DNA of 64,000 bases. It comes from Prosopocoilus inquinatus (lineage: Eukaryota; Arthropoda; Insecta; Coleoptera; Lucanidae). Made by a program: the position numbers and the translations under genes. Within the stretch, counting starts at the first letter, position 1. Every line of letters begins with the position of its first letter. The stretch spans positions 20,873,001 through 20,937,000 of the forward strand of contig CM069872.1 in NCBI GenBank assembly GCA_036172665.1, in the 5' to 3' direction. Shown here piece after piece: positions 34,951-45,913 of the stretch. The notes beneath the pieces were generated by a model, which was not told where the DNA came from, made no database searches, and was given only the letters and a program-made list of their open reading frames with translations.

Positions 34951-35827
34951 TCCGGTAGAACTGTACGTAAAATGAAACAATAAACAGGCCAACCTTATCC
35001 CTGCGCGTGTCGCACGTCGGTCGGAGTTTTGATCAGCTCCAAGGTATCCGCCGGGACTCACGGGACCGTGCAGAAGCGGGGAATGGCCAACAAAATCAGA
35101 AGCTCTTGCCGAAAGCGGCACAGAGGTGAGGGTACCCCTTAACTAAAGCCTGTTAGGAAGAAAGATACGCGATAGAAAGTGTCGAAGCGATACAGAACAA
35201 CCAACGACTCACCTGTTCGCAGAACTCCTTGGAAGGGAACAGGCGTAGACAATACGAAAGTATTAATTTTTTTCACGTGCAACGGGTTAAAACCAGCCAA
35301 GAAAAGCTGTTGATGTTTTCCCCAACATCAATTTTTGGGCGAAAACACACACAAAGAAAAGCACATCGACGCGAAACGTGTTGTTGCACCGAGAAGAACG
35401 AGGACAATCCTGTTCTGACAAAATCGCTTCGCGTAGGCGAACGGAAAGAGATGGGGTTAAAACAAGAAGAGATAGGGTGCCTCCGCCAACCGTGACAGAA
35501 TCTTACGTCAACGAGGACCAATGGGCTTAAAGACCAGGGTTCAATTTCTGTGTAGCTAACGTGGGAAAGAAATCGCTGATTTCCCAATATGATGCAATAA
35601 TGCGTAAATCAAAAAGGCTAAATAAAGAATCTATGCGACCGGAAAATTTAACTTTCGCAACCCAAACTTTTCCTTATCCTAACTTTTACAGGAAAACGAA
35701 TAACACGGGGAAATACTTTGAAAGCAAATCGACGGAGCGCAAAGAATTTGCCGGGCGGTCTGTGAAGTTAATTTCACGGGGAGCAATATACAGGGTGATT
35801 CGGGGTCGGACAGAAATTGAACGGTAA
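34951..35827 (-). repeat. 0.85-kb repeat, copy A (inverted relative to copy B)
   Basis: About 80 percent similar by eye to 40093-40940 on the other strand. Both begin TTACC(A/G)TTCAATTTCTGTCCG and end near CCGGA. Conserved blocks include CTTTCAAAGTATTTCC, GTATTGTCTACGCCTG and GCACGGTCCCGTGAG. Copy A interrupts the MULE gene. Beyond its outer edge (34700-34950, minus) lie AATAAA and GGCGCC motifs, so an LTR or its remnant is possible but unproven. Confidence 0.72.
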
Positions 35828-37102
35828 CACAGTTCTTTAAAACATTGATAAAAGTGTAAGAATTGGGATGGGATGTATAAAATGATGAATTAAAAAAAGA
35901 ATGGAATGATTCACAAGCATTTGTGGTACGAAGGATGGAAGATGAATGTTCCGCCCATAAATTCGGAGGAAGTAGTGCATCGTTGTCTATATAATTTTCC
36001 AATAAATAGTCTAAAAATTTGGTGACTAATTCATCTTGCGGTTTATTCTCCATTAGGTCAAAGACGAAGCAATCTCCCACATCTGCAGGATGTAAAAATG
36101 GAAGTCCAAAGATGTGGTGCAAGAATTTAGACACTTCTGAATATTTTTTTCTAAATTCTTTTGCTAGACCAAGTTCTTGGATTTTACGCCACCATGACTG
36201 ACCCAAATGAAATCGACAGCCTTTTATTTCTGTGGTTGGAAAAACATACTTAACTGCTCTGTGAATGGCGATTTCGAAATCAACAGTTACTGTTTTTGGT
36301 ATAAAATACTCCCTTAAATATTCAAACGCAATTTGGTAAGTTTTAGTGCTTTTGTCCGGTAATAAAAAGTATGCGATAGATATGTAGAGATTATTGCAAA
36401 AACCGTGTACCGTAAAAAGCTGTAGAAAAAATTTCGGGCAATATTCAAAAGTTCCATCCGTGTAAACAGAATCGACATTGCCGGCCAAAAATGTCATGTT
36501 TGTTTCGCAAGAGAACATAATAAAGTTGTTTTCACAATCATTCTTCATTACAAACGTTTCTCCCTTGCTGGTTGTCGGTGGAAAATCCCTCACATATGAA
36601 TGTACTTCTTTTATATTCGTCGGTATTTTTGGCATCACAGACCGACGGGCGTTGTACATATTGTTTCTAATTTTTCTAATATTCGACACAGTTAACGTGT
36701 CGACGTTTTCCTGTATTAAAGCTTTGTTAATAATTTTCCTGGGAATTTCCGAAATATCTTCCACAGCTTTTCTCTTTACTTTATGACTAAAACTTTGCCT
36801 GTTAACAAAAAAAAAAAATAGTAATATACCTGTCTACAGAATTGGGTAGCAAAAAATGTACAATACCTATTCAAATCAGCTTCACTAATTGGCTCTTGAC
36901 AGTGGTTGACACTGATTTCCACAATCGTTTGCAAAGTACCTTCGGTTTTTACAAAAGCACTGCACTTAATAATTTTTGAACGAGAGGCACAACTCTAACG
37001 TTTTATTCCGCCACTTAGTGTCTTTTGAAATGCATAATTGTAATTAGCGATAATTAGTAGATTTTTCCCTCTTTCACTTTTAACAAACTCAAAACTCGAC
37101 AT
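35828..37102 (-). pseudogene. MULE transposase with FLYWCH zinc finger
   Basis: Exon 1 is 36867-37102 (ATG at 37102). It encodes a FLYWCH-type finger: FVKSERGKNLLIIANY, SCASRSKIIKCSAF, then VNHCQ. The conserved Trp of the KRWSC-type site is a TAG stop here (TGG to TAG). A 68-bp intron (36799-36866) is in frame. Exon 2 (from 36798) carries the MULE DDE core: VYTDGTFEYCPKFF with the first Asp, TVDFEIAIHRAV with the second, KGCRFHLGQSWWRKIQ, and NACESFHS with the Glu. The frame runs into the inserted repeat at 35827 and the natural C-terminus is lost. Apart from one nonsense codon and this truncation, the gene is well preserved. Confidence 0.82.
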
Positions 37103-37545
37103 TGTAACTATAGACTTATTACTGTACTGCTACACTGCCAAATGTATAATAATTCAATTTTCACCCCTATATTTCAAAGGCCACCTCATCAACGGGCGGA
37201 CTTTCTCCAAAATTATAAGAAACCGCTAAGTACCCGGCTAAGTACTTAGAAACGGATTAACAAGATAGGGAGCGAATTTCACGATAACCCTGGAGCGAAT
37301 TTAGCTATCGCAAAATTTTACCTGACCATTTTGGGAGCGAATTTCGGAACGCCGCCTTAAACATAATATTACGTTGCACAGGTCTGCCAAGTTCATGGTT
37401 CAAGGTTGGTTTAAATCTGCAAATATTGAAGAGCTCTGAGACCGGCGGCTTAAATGCAAAATGACAGACTGCACCTACCAACAAAGTGTTCAAATTGTTA
37501 GGTTAGAGTTTAAATTTGTATTTATTTTATTGTAATTTGTAAAAA

Positions 37546-39011
37546 ATGTTGGACGATATTGAGTATATGATGGATGATGATGATTTAGATATATTAGAAT
37601 TTATTCATTTTGGACTCCCAAGGGAAGTGTATGTTCGAAATGATCTGTTTCACAGTTTTGACGATGTAGAGTTCCGGAAAAGATTTCGTCTTCCTAGGGA
37701 TTGTATTTTATATTTGCTCGGATTAATTGAAGCTCAACTAGAATATCCATATGACACGTAAGTTCATTAGTTTTAAATTATTAACTAAATAAATTATTAT
37801 TAATTTTGTAAGGGTACCTCAAATTGTAGTCATACCTATTTATTATTCACTAATGTAGAATTTAATGTTTCAGTAATAACTGTGTGTCTCCTATGAACCA
37901 ACTCTTAGCTTGTCCACGTTTTTACTCTACAGGAGGACACTTACAATCAGTGGCTGACTTTGCTGGCATGCATGTCAGTACTGTTTCAAGAATTATAGTA
38001 CGAGTTAGTGAAGCAATTGCAGGACTGAATAATAATTTTATTATATTTCCCAGAAATGATGATGCACTCTTAGATATTCAAAGAAGTTTCTTTGACATAG
38101 CTTCATTTCCAAGAGTGGTAGATGCAATAGACTGCACACATGTTAAAATTCAATCCCCAGGTATATCACCATGACTTAAATCTGTCTTCCCGGTGAATAG
38201 TTGGTTAAGCCTATGAGAAGTTGTATAAAGTAGAGTTTTTGCAAAAAAAAAACAGTACACACAATAACCACCTTTCAAGTTGGTACCTGACTTAGCTACT
38301 ATAGAGAAAATACCTCTCTGCTTCTCGTAGTCCAAATTTGAATAAATTTTGACTTAAGCACTTATTCACTGTGATGACAGAAATAACATAACTATTGAAA
38401 ATGATTATAGGTGGTGCAGATGCGGAAGTATTTCGTAACAGAAAATCATATTTCTCTATCAACGTCCAAATGATTTGTAGTGCTAAATTAGAAATTTTAA
38501 ATGTTATGGCAAGATGGCCTGGGTCTTCACATGATTCTACAGTTTTTAATAATAGTAGAATTAAAGCAGAATTTGAAGATGACATCAAATTTAGAGTGAT
38601 GCATTAATTCTAGGAGATAGTGGATATCCAAACAGGAGTTATTTATTTACACCACTATTAAATCCTGCAACACCATCAGAGCAACTTTATAATGAATCCC
38701 ACATTAGAACAAGAAACACCATCGAAAGATGTTTTGGTGTACTAAAGCGTAGATTCCCTGTCCTAGCATATGGGAGTCGAATAAAAGTAGAAACTACATT
38801 AACTGTAATCGTGGCAACTGCAGTTTTACACAACATTGCTAAAACGATGGGTGATGTAAATCCTCCTCCTCTACCAGCTGAAATTAATAATCATGCATTA
38901 GATGAATTAATACAAAATGGTCAAATACCAGGTATGCCAGTAAATAAGGATAATAATGTAGAAGCAGGAGCAAATTTATTTAAAATTGCGTTGAATGCAG
39001 ATATTACGTAA
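37546..39011 (+). pseudogene. PIF/Harbinger transposase (HARBI1-like)
   Basis: DDE transposase of a PIF/Harbinger element. Exon 1 is 37546-37757 (acidic start, then FRKRFRLPRDCILYLL). The intron 37758-37873 (GTAAGT...TTTCAG) leads to exon 2 (37874 to about 38160) with RFYSTGGHLQSVADFAGMH and VDAIDCTHVKIQSPG, including the first Asp. A second intron, about 38161-38411, precedes exon 3: GADAEVFRNRKSYFSINVQ, ARWPGSSHDSTVF (second Asp), LGDSGYPNRSYLFTPLL, and RNTIERCFGVLKRRFPVL (Glu), ending at 39011. A frameshift near 38605 breaks the third exon just before LGDSGYP. Length and motif order are typical. A possible left end lies near 37374 (CGTTGCACAGG). Confidence 0.82.
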
Positions 39012-39290
39012 CATCTTTAATAAATATTTAGACAATTTATAAACCATTATTTTACAAGTTAATAAATACTTTAGTGATTTGTTTTTTTATCTTTTATGTC
39101 CTCACCATCAGTAAACTTGAAACTATCTACTATAGTTATGATTCTTTTTTTTTTCAAATGTATTTGTTTATAAATTAAGAATGGCCACTTAAGAATGGAA
39201 ACTGCAATTTATTTATTTTAAACTAAGAAAAATTCATATTACATAATAAACATACATTCAAAATATGAACACTTTACATAACTAAACATT

Positions 39291-40065
39291 TCAAATTCTG
39301 TGATCACCACGCAATACTGCCAATTGAATTTTCTTTAATTCAATATCCAAAAACAATATTTGCTTTTTTAATTGCTGCTCTTCTTCCACCCATACTTTCG
39401 TTTGATGTCTAGCCTCTTCTTGTTCTTTGTGCTTTTTCTTAACGACTTCATATTCTTCAGCTTCTCTTTTCATTTTTTCTTTTTGGCTTTGCAACTCGCC
39501 TTTCAAAATTGCCAACTGAATAGTGGCGAATTCTTTCTTTAAGCCACTTCTTCATATTTTTGGGCCAAACTACCACTGCTACTCATAGTAGGACGACATC
39601 TGGAAGACCAACTTTTGTTTGTTTGTCTTTATATATCTGAGTCCCTTTTATTTCGCACATTTTTCAGTTTGTTTGAAACTGGTGTTTGGAGCTGGCTTGC
39701 TTTAATATTTTCCCAATCAAAATTATCTTCATTTTCTAAATCCTAAAAATTGTATGCACTTGTAATTAAATTGTATCATATATTTAAATAAATTAAAGTC
39801 AGGCCTTGAAGGACAAATTGCTTGTCTCAGATTACTACAGCAATTTGTTTATTTACTGAACAGTTTAAGAATTAACTGCCTGATATTACAACATAATAAT
39901 TACATTTACAGTTCCTACCAAGAATATATTTGAAAATGTTGACTGTACATACATTCATTACTTTAAATAAAATTATTACTTACATTGTTTTCGTCTTGAT
40001 TAAAATTTTGCAAAGACAAGTCGATGTTTTCATCTTCTTCATTCTAAACATAAAAATGTTTCTTT
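39291..40065 (-). pseudogene. Harbinger second protein (Myb/SANT partner), 3' part
   Basis: PIF/Harbinger elements carry a second gene for a Myb/SANT-like protein that works with the transposase, often in opposite orientation as here. The last exon (39291-39550) encodes a charged coiled coil (QSQKEKMKREAEEYEV, KKHKEQEEARHQTK) ending GDHRI. Short upstream pieces (39660-39750 with ENEDNFDWENIKA; 39985-40060 with NEEDENIDLSLQNF and a GTAAGT) could be further exons. The N-terminal SANT domain is missing because copy B of the 0.85-kb repeat starts at 40093. The call relies on position and the coiled coil. Confidence 0.55.
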
Positions 40066-40092
40066 ATTCATAAATAACATTCCTTCAAGTTA

Positions 40093-40940
40093 TTACCATT
40101 CAATTTCTGTCCGACCCCGAATCACCCCGTGACATATTTTCGCAGACCGCCCGGCGAACTCTTTGCGTTCCGCCGATTTGCTTTCAAAGTATTTCCGCAG
40201 TGTTATTTGTCTTCCTGTAAAAATTAGGATAAGGAAAATTTGGGTTTTGTAAAGTTAATTTTTCGGTCGCATAGATTCTTTATTTAGCATTTTAGATTTA
40301 CGCATTTATTGCAACATATTGTGAAATTTCTTTCCCACGAAAGCTATACAGAAATTGGACACTGGTATTTAAGCCCATTGGTCCTCGTTGACGTAAGATT
40401 TTGTCGCGGTTGGCGGAGGCATCCTATTTCTTCTTTTTCTAACCCTATCTCTTTTTCGTTCACCTGCGCGAAGCGATTTTTCAGAACAGAATTGACCCCG
40501 TACATCTCGGTGCAACAATACGTCTCGCGTTGGTGTGTTTTCGCCCATAATTGATGTTGGGGAATTCATCAACAGCTTTATTGCTGGGTTAATCTGTTGT
40601 GCAGAGAGAAAAATTAATACACTCGTATTGTCTACGCCTGTTCCCTTCCAAGTAGTTCTGCGAACAGGTGAGTCGTTGTTTGTTTTGTTTCGCTTCGAAA
40701 CGTTCTATCGCGTATCTTCCTTCCTTACAGGCTTTAGTTCAGGGGTACCCTTACCTCTGTGCCGCATTCGTTAAGAATTCACGGTATTTGTGGCCGTTCA
40801 CCGCATCTGCACGGTCCCGTGAGCCTTAGCGTACCCCCTTGGAGCTGTCCAACACGCCGACCGACGTTCGGAACGCGTAGGGACAAAGTTTGCTTGCCTT
40901 TCGTTATTTTTGTTTTATTTTACGAGCATTCCTGCCGGAT
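40093..40940 (+). repeat. 0.85-kb repeat, copy B
   Basis: This is the inverted partner of 34951-35827. It truncates the Harbinger partner gene on its left and lies about 320 bp upstream of the NACHT exon on its right. Both copies keep GAACAG/GTGAGTCG followed about 60 bp later by TTCCT(T/A)ACAG/GCTTTAG, the shape of a very small intron. That could mark an exon of the element or be chance. Confidence 0.72.
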
Positions 40941-41258
40941 AAATACGTATATTTACGCGATGCGCGTTGATTTTATTTGAAACTAACTAACGCTAGATCC
41001 ATCTAACCTTACTACATCATTGTATACGACATTCGTATAAAAAATAGTTTCTTTTTAACGCTAATACTACCGGAAAATTAAATAAATACTTGATACGTGA
41101 CACTGTACTATGGGTCTGAAGAGGTTAACTCAAAAATTGGAGATCTAATTTGACTTGACTTCTTTAATCGCGTTTCAAAATATCCCCCCAATTAGTTAAT
41201 TGTGCTCCGTTATTGCGCGTTGTTGGATCTTTGCAGTAAATAATTTGTTTTTCTTCAG
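40941..41258. other. Upstream region of NACHT exon
   Basis: AT-rich, ending in a pyrimidine tract and AG at 41257-41258, consistent with an intron 3' end. The preceding exon was not identified. No convincing promoter was found. Confidence 0.5.
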
Positions 41259-44200
41259 ACTTACAAGCGGCGCCCGGGCACGGACAACAAAGGCTGGGAT
41301 TATGAACTTTACCTGACGGCGCTCTTCGCGATAAGACTGGCCTTGGACCACAAAGTACGAGACGCCCTAATAGCGACCAACGTGGAGGATTACGGCAACT
41401 TCGACGACATAGTGATCAAAGTGATGTACAAAGATGGTAGCGTCAAATTGTACGCCCTCCAGTTGAAACATAGAACGTCGCAGTCACACGTGGACTTCAT
41501 CAACAGAGCAAAGAACGACTTTTCTTTGGAAAAGTACAAGGACGGTTACTACAAACATGTAGCGCCTCAAGTTGGTAAAGATGATTTGTCGAAGGGCGTG
41601 GAACTCAAAGACGTCGTTTCTTGCTTATTTACAAACGCAGCCATCTCCAAGAATACGAAAAGTATGCTCCTGGATAAACGCGCATCGCTTTCTTGCAGGA
41701 CCCTCCACTGTTCAACGCCAGATTTCGTTGATACCACGCCTGAGGGACATCATACGTTTGAAATGCACACGGAACGCCCTAAATTCGCGAGCTTTTTAAA
41801 TGCCTATTTGGCTGCGAGTTATCAAGAAAGAATAAGGAAAATCGTGCAGAGACTTGAAAACCAATTAAGTAATATGGTGAAGAAGATAGGCAAACGCTTT
41901 GAAAACCGTCTGAAAACTGATACGGGCGATATGAATTTTGACGACATCTTGGTTAGCGTTGACGAATCAGTGATGACGGAAATGGTAGAGTTTGATTTGT
42001 CGCAGAAGATCTTCGCCGAAGTGTCTGATTATTTCCGCAAGGAATTCCAATCCGCCCGGGATGTTCACGAACGGTACTCATTGAAATGCGAGGAATACTC
42101 CGAGTTCTTCCGGAAATTTAGATTCTACGGAAATCAGCTGGATTATGGAAGGGTGTTTCAGGAGATCAATGACAGCATCGCGGGAGCGTTTGGGACTTTC
42201 AATCCGGAGGTCGCCGGGAAATTCGTTAAGTACGTCCGGGATTACTTCGAAGGCGACCGGTTATTGTCACTGTCGCAAGTCAAAAAGAATTTGTTGGAAA
42301 TGTTGATGCACTCGGAGGACGATCTCGAAAGGCGCTTCCGCATATTCCAGATGGTCACCAATTTAAACGATCCTCAGCAGAAATTGAAGGTGTCAAGACA
42401 CATCAAAGTGTCCATGCAAGGTAGAAAAGCGGTCGACCTGTGCGATGCCGCGGATTCGAAATTTTGTCGCGGACTCGAACCGCAATTTCTTCTGAAGTAC
42501 ATGGGCAGGGTCGTCAGTGTCGGCAAGAAATTGGAGCTCCAATGTGAGAACTACATTAAAAGGAAATTCTGCAATGCATACGTGAAGAAGGATATTCTAT
42601 GGCAATTAAACACCTGCATTTTCATAGTGAGTGTTTCGGAAACGAGTGACTTGGCGCGTTGCATACCCCCCGGGGTGAAATTTATTAATTTGAAGGACGG
42701 ACAAGACTTGCACAAGGATTTTCCGGGCAACTGGAAACATTACGTGATTTTAATTACGGACGGAAAAAGCGCCGACGAGCGAGCAAAAACATTGATGAAA
42801 TTAATCGTTGCTAAAGGGTATAGTGTTTTCTACTTAAAAGAAAGTGGTGGTCTACTTGAATGGAGAGTATCAGATTTAAAAGAGGAAGACCTGCAGTATC
42901 TCCTACAGTTTTCCAGCAGTGCAGTTAAAATCATCAGCGCAGATCCCGGTATGGGAAAATCGACGGTGTTAGACTCTTTAATCCAATATTGCCGATCGAA
43001 CAAGTGGGTGCTCAAGGTCAGCTTGAACCAATTCAACGCAGATTTACACGATAAAAACGAGGAAATCCTAAGAGATCCCTTGCGGTACATTTACGAAAAT
43101 ACTAGGGGAATATGTGATGATGAATTATTCAGCAATGAGTTATTCGATTACATGAAAAATAAAGATAACGTGGTAGTATTCATCGACGCGTTTGATGAAA
43201 TCGCTCCCAGATACACCTCTGATGTCCTGGCGTTGATCAGTAAATTAGAAGAACTGCGAATATCCACATGGGTATTTACGCAGCCCAATCTAAAAGACTG
43301 CCTGGAGAAGAACTTTAACACCAGAGCCGTTGGTATGGTGCCTCTCAGTCAAGATGAAATAAGAGGTTATCTTCTAAGGAGCATGAAGAACCCGCCTCGG
43401 GACTGTTTGCTTCGGAAAATGATTGACTTCGTGAAGTTACCTCTTCACCTGAGTATGTTTTCGACAATTTTGTGCAACGAGAATCTAAATTGGAATGACC
43501 TGCAAGTGACTGATTTGTACGAGAATTTTATAACCGCCAAATGCGACATTTACTATAAAAAATTCGGCATCGACATGAGAAGAAACCACGTCGAAAACAT
43601 GGTTCTGAGCACCGAAAACCTGGTTAAAGACCATCAGTTGCTGTCTCTCCTTCTGATTTACGGCGAGGATTTTCTCGTAGCGACCGAAATCGCGAATCCT
43701 TCTGAAATCCAACGACTGCTGCGTGCCATCAAAGAATACAATAATCACGTCGGTTTAATCAGTGCGGTACGCGGTTCCACTCCTGTCTTTTGCCACAGGA
43801 ATTACGCAGAGTACTTAACCGCAAAGTGGTTGTCGTCGAATACAAACCACAAGATCTTCAAGCAAATGTACGAGCGTTTGTTTGAACCGAATTTTGAAGT
43901 CGTGCGTTTTCTCTTCGATAAAATCGTAACTCGCCGATATCCTTTGCACGCTGCTGTAGTTGATGGTAACTTGGAGTTGGTGCGAAGGCTCTGCAATCAA
44001 GGCGGTTGGTACTTGTGCGATGACCTCAACAGAACCCCCTTGCACGTCGCCGCAAGCTACTTTAGACACAATAACCTTTTCGGCTGTGTAGAAAACGAAG
44101 TTGCTTGCAAAATTATGAACGAAATCTGCGAGTATTTTTCAGAGAAAAAAATGGTCGTGGCGCAAAGGGACTTTCTGGGACGACGATGGTACGAATGCGT

Positions 44201-44726
44201 CCCGTTGTATGTAGAATTCGAGTTGCTGTTTTTCACCGCTTGTTACTGGGGGTGCAAGGCAGTCATCATGATGTATTTAACAAAGAAAAAGTTACTCTCT
44301 GACTTTGATGTTCGCCAAGCAATCAAGTATATAATACAAGGTGGTCACGTCGACTGCCTGAGGTTGCTGTTAATATGTAACGTCTATGACGACATCGAAG
44401 AAATCAAGCGTTTAACTCTTTCTTCCGATTTCCCTCAACTATCGATATTGGCGCTGATAGAAGCATTATCCCAGGCCGTATCTCTCGGCGGTGAACATAT
44501 AATCAACAGATATTTATTGGATCATTTTCGATCTGACTTGGTTTATGTTTTGAAATTCTTCATTGTTAATGGGGAACCGTTCGAGAGCCACGAACAAGAT
44601 TCCTTGAAACTTTTCATCGAGAGATGCAGCCATAACGTTAACCCGGGACGGAGGTTTTTCAAGGAACGATTTTTCAATGAGCAAGTTTTCAATGAATTCT
44701 TGGACTGTACAAAAAAGAAACTGTAA
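41259..44726 (+). CDS. NACHT STAND NTPase with REase-like N-terminus and ankyrin repeats
   Basis: One uninterrupted exon of 1,155 codons after a TTTTTCTTCAG acceptor; a stop lies just upstream (41241), so a 5' exon is missing and the true start is unknown. Residues below are numbered from 41343. Before residue 1 is KGWDYELYLTALFAIRLAL; then FDDIVIK (D22) and LQLKHR (Q40-x-K42), a helix plus D...QxK pattern like PD-(D/E)xK nucleases. Residues about 150-480 are largely helical. The NACHT domain has Walker A DPGMGKST (534-541) and Walker B VVVFIDAFDEI (610-620), then FTQPNLKDCL and VPLSQDEIRGYLL. Ankyrin-like repeats include RYPLHAAVVDGNLELVRRLC and RTPLHVAAS (about 862-905) and later ones to about 1020. 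Codon use is more GC-rich than the transposons around it. No transposon relationship was seen. The nuclease-like role is inferred. Confidence 0.8.
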   Translation, partial: TYKRRPGTDNKGWDYELYLTALFAIRLALDHKVRDALIATNVEDYGNFDDIVIKVMYKDGSVKLYALQLKHRTSQSHVDFINRAKNDFSLEKYKDGYYKHVAPQVGKDDLSKGVELKDVVSCLFTNAAISKNTKSMLLDKRASLSCRTLHCSTPDFVDTTPEGHHTFEMHTERPKFASFLNAYLAASYQERIRKIVQRLENQLSNMVKKIGKRFENRLKTDTGDMNFDDILVSVDESVMTEMVEFDLSQKIFAEVSDYFRKEFQSARDVHERYSLKCEEYSEFFRKFRFYGNQLDYGRVFQEINDSIAGAFGTFNPEVAGKFVKYVRDYFEGDRLLSLSQVKKNLLEMLMHSEDDLERRFRIFQMVTNLNDPQQKLKVSRHIKVSMQGRKAVDLCDAADSKFCRGLEPQFLLKYMGRVVSVGKKLELQCENYIKRKFCNAYVKKDILWQLNTCIFIVSVSETSDLARCIPPGVKFINLKDGQDLHKDFPGNWKHYVILITDGKSADERAKTLMKLIVAKGYSVFYLKESGGLLEWRVSDLKEEDLQYLLQFSSSAVKIISADPGMGKSTVLDSLIQYCRSNKWVLKVSLNQFNADLHDKNEEILRDPLRYIYENTRGICDDELFSNELFDYMKNKDNVVVFIDAFDEIAPRYTSDVLALISKLEELRISTWVFTQPNLKDCLEKNFNTRAVGMVPLSQDEIRGYLLRSMKNPPRDCLLRKMIDFVKLPLHLSMFSTILCNENLNWNDLQVTDLYENFITAKCDIYYKKFGIDMRRNHVENMVLSTENLVKDHQLLSLLLIYGEDFLVATEIANPSEIQRLLRAIKEYNNHVGLISAVRGSTPVFCHRNYAEYLTAKWLSSNTNHKIFKQMYERLFEPNFEVVRFLFDKIVTRRYPLHAAVVDGNLELVRRLCNQGGWYLCDDLNRTPLHVAASYFRHNNLFGCVENEVACKIMNEICEYFSEKKMVVAQRDFLGRRWYECVPLYVEFELLFFTACYWGCKAVIMMYLTKKKLLSDFDVRQAIKYIIQGGHVDCLRLLLICNVYDDIEEIKRLTLSSDFPQLSILALIEALSQAVSLGGEHIINRYLLDHFRSDLVYVLKFFIVNGEPFESHEQDSLKLFIERCSHNVNPGRRFFKERFFNEQVFNEFLDCTKKKL

Positions 44727-44904
44727 GTATGTAATTTAGGGAAGGAAGGAAGTCTATACCCTTCGTTTACGCATACACTGTTTTTCCGACGGACACGCAC
44801 GTAGCAAAATAACGTGCAAAATTGAATATACATACTGCTATGTATTGGTGGTGATCCACTAAGCAAGAAAATATTATACAGGGTTGGTATAAAGTATGGA
44901 TCCA

Positions 44905-45591
44905 TCGACCTTCTGGTTGCAAACCAACGTAGACTTCTAGGTTTGCAGTGTAGCTCATTTTAGCATCCACAAGAGCAAAAATTTTAATTCCGTATTTATT
45001 TGGCTTACTTGGGATGTATTGCTTAAATCCACGTCCTCTAAAAGCTTCCAATTTCTCGTCAATGGTTCCATATTCACCAATTGTGTAACAAGATTTACAG
45101 TTTTCAACAAATTTATCGAATACATCACGAATTGGCGCTAACTTATCCACTCGTTTCCTTTCTTCCCGGCTTTGGAGATCATCAAATCGTAAACATCTTA
45201 GCAAGAATAGGAAACGATTCTCGGACATGGTCAACCAAAATCTTTCTACACCAGTTCCTTTTTTGTCCCAAAGTTCTTTCGTGTTAAGGCGGCTACTTTT
45301 TAAGCAACCTGACAAATATAATAAACCAAATGATGCCTTTATTTCAGTAATATCTGTTGGTCTGGTAGCTCTTTCTCTGTGGTATTTATCTGACTGATTC
45401 AATATGTACTTATTTGTATTATTCACAATTATTTGTTTATTGTATTTATTGTATTTATTTTCACTATTGGATAACCTTTCCTCTGTGAAGTCATCATCTT
45501 CTAACTCTTCATCACTATCATTTACTTCTTCAGCTTCGGTTTCCTCCCACAAACGGAGTAACCTCGCCTGCTCCTTCTCATAATAACTCAT
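44905..45591 (-). pseudogene. piggyBac transposase A, N-terminal half
   Basis: Starts with an acidic N-terminus typical of the family (DSDEELEDDDF), then IKASFGLLYLSGCLKSSR, FLFLLRCLRFDD and DKLAPIRDVFDKFVENC, and the first catalytic Asp region TIDEKLEAFRGRGFKQYIP, continuing to ANLEVYVG. The frame is intact up to about 44905, where foreign sequence takes over; the second and third catalytic Asp are missing. The extra 45 residues read to 44767 are not piggyBac. Confidence 0.82.
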
Positions 45592-45909
45592 AATATCTAA
45601 ATTTAATGGAAAGCAATGCTAAGAGTAAATACCAACAAATTATCTGCAAATAATTTACCGTATGTCACAGAAATAAATATTTAAAAAAGTTCACTTCTGT
45701 ATCACCGAACGTGGCGCTGGGTCTCACAGACTTTTATGCTTATTACTCTAAGATCTCTAGAACGTACACTGGCAATACTCAGTAGACTGGTTCAAGAATC
45801 GACAATAGGAAGGTACTGAAATGCAGAGATACCAACTCACTCCCGTGATAAAATTATCAAAGAAACTAACTCTGTCGGGTCTGAGAGACTGGGCGCCACT
45901 TCTGAAGGG
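44905..45909 (-). mobile_element. piggyBac element A, 5' part only
   Basis: The right end reads CTTCTGAAGGG followed by TTAA at 45910-45913, the target site of piggyBac, with the element beginning CCCTTC when read inward. The transposase starts at 45591. The left part is lost: similarity ends near 44905 where CAGGGTTGGTATAAAG, possibly the end of another element, begins. Confidence 0.7.
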
Positions 45910-45913
45910 TTAA

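Larger units (their letters stand above)
34200..37350 (-). mobile_element. FLYWCH-MULE transposon remnant
   Basis: The transposase gene (35828-37102, minus strand) lies between two clusters of a 12-bp motif: AAATTCGCTCCC twice on the left (about 34214 and 34272), and its complement two or three times on the right (about 37267-37350, GGGAGCGAATTT with one variant). The clusters are in inverted order and each is next to a CAGGTAAAA-type block, so they look like subterminal or terminal inverted repeats. Exact ends and the 9-bp duplication expected for MULEs were not found. A 0.85-kb repeat is inserted at the transposase C-terminus. Confidence 0.6.

Noticed and set aside
35273..35587. 104-codon open frame similar to the one at 40309-40554
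   Set aside because: The similarity comes from the shared DNA repeat; the frames have no domain and differ by indels.
34951..40940. One large MULE with 0.85-kb terminal inverted repeats at 34.95-35.83 and 40.09-40.94 kb
   Set aside because: Copy A interrupts the MULE transposase C-terminus and separate AAATTCGCTCCC clusters lie at 34.2 and 37.3 kb. Two independent inverted insertions fit better, though the large-element model is not fully excluded.
44767..44904. Extra C-terminus of piggyBac A
   Set aside because: The residues after ANLEVYVG do not match the family and coincide with the change to CAGGGTTGGTATAAAG, probably another element end.
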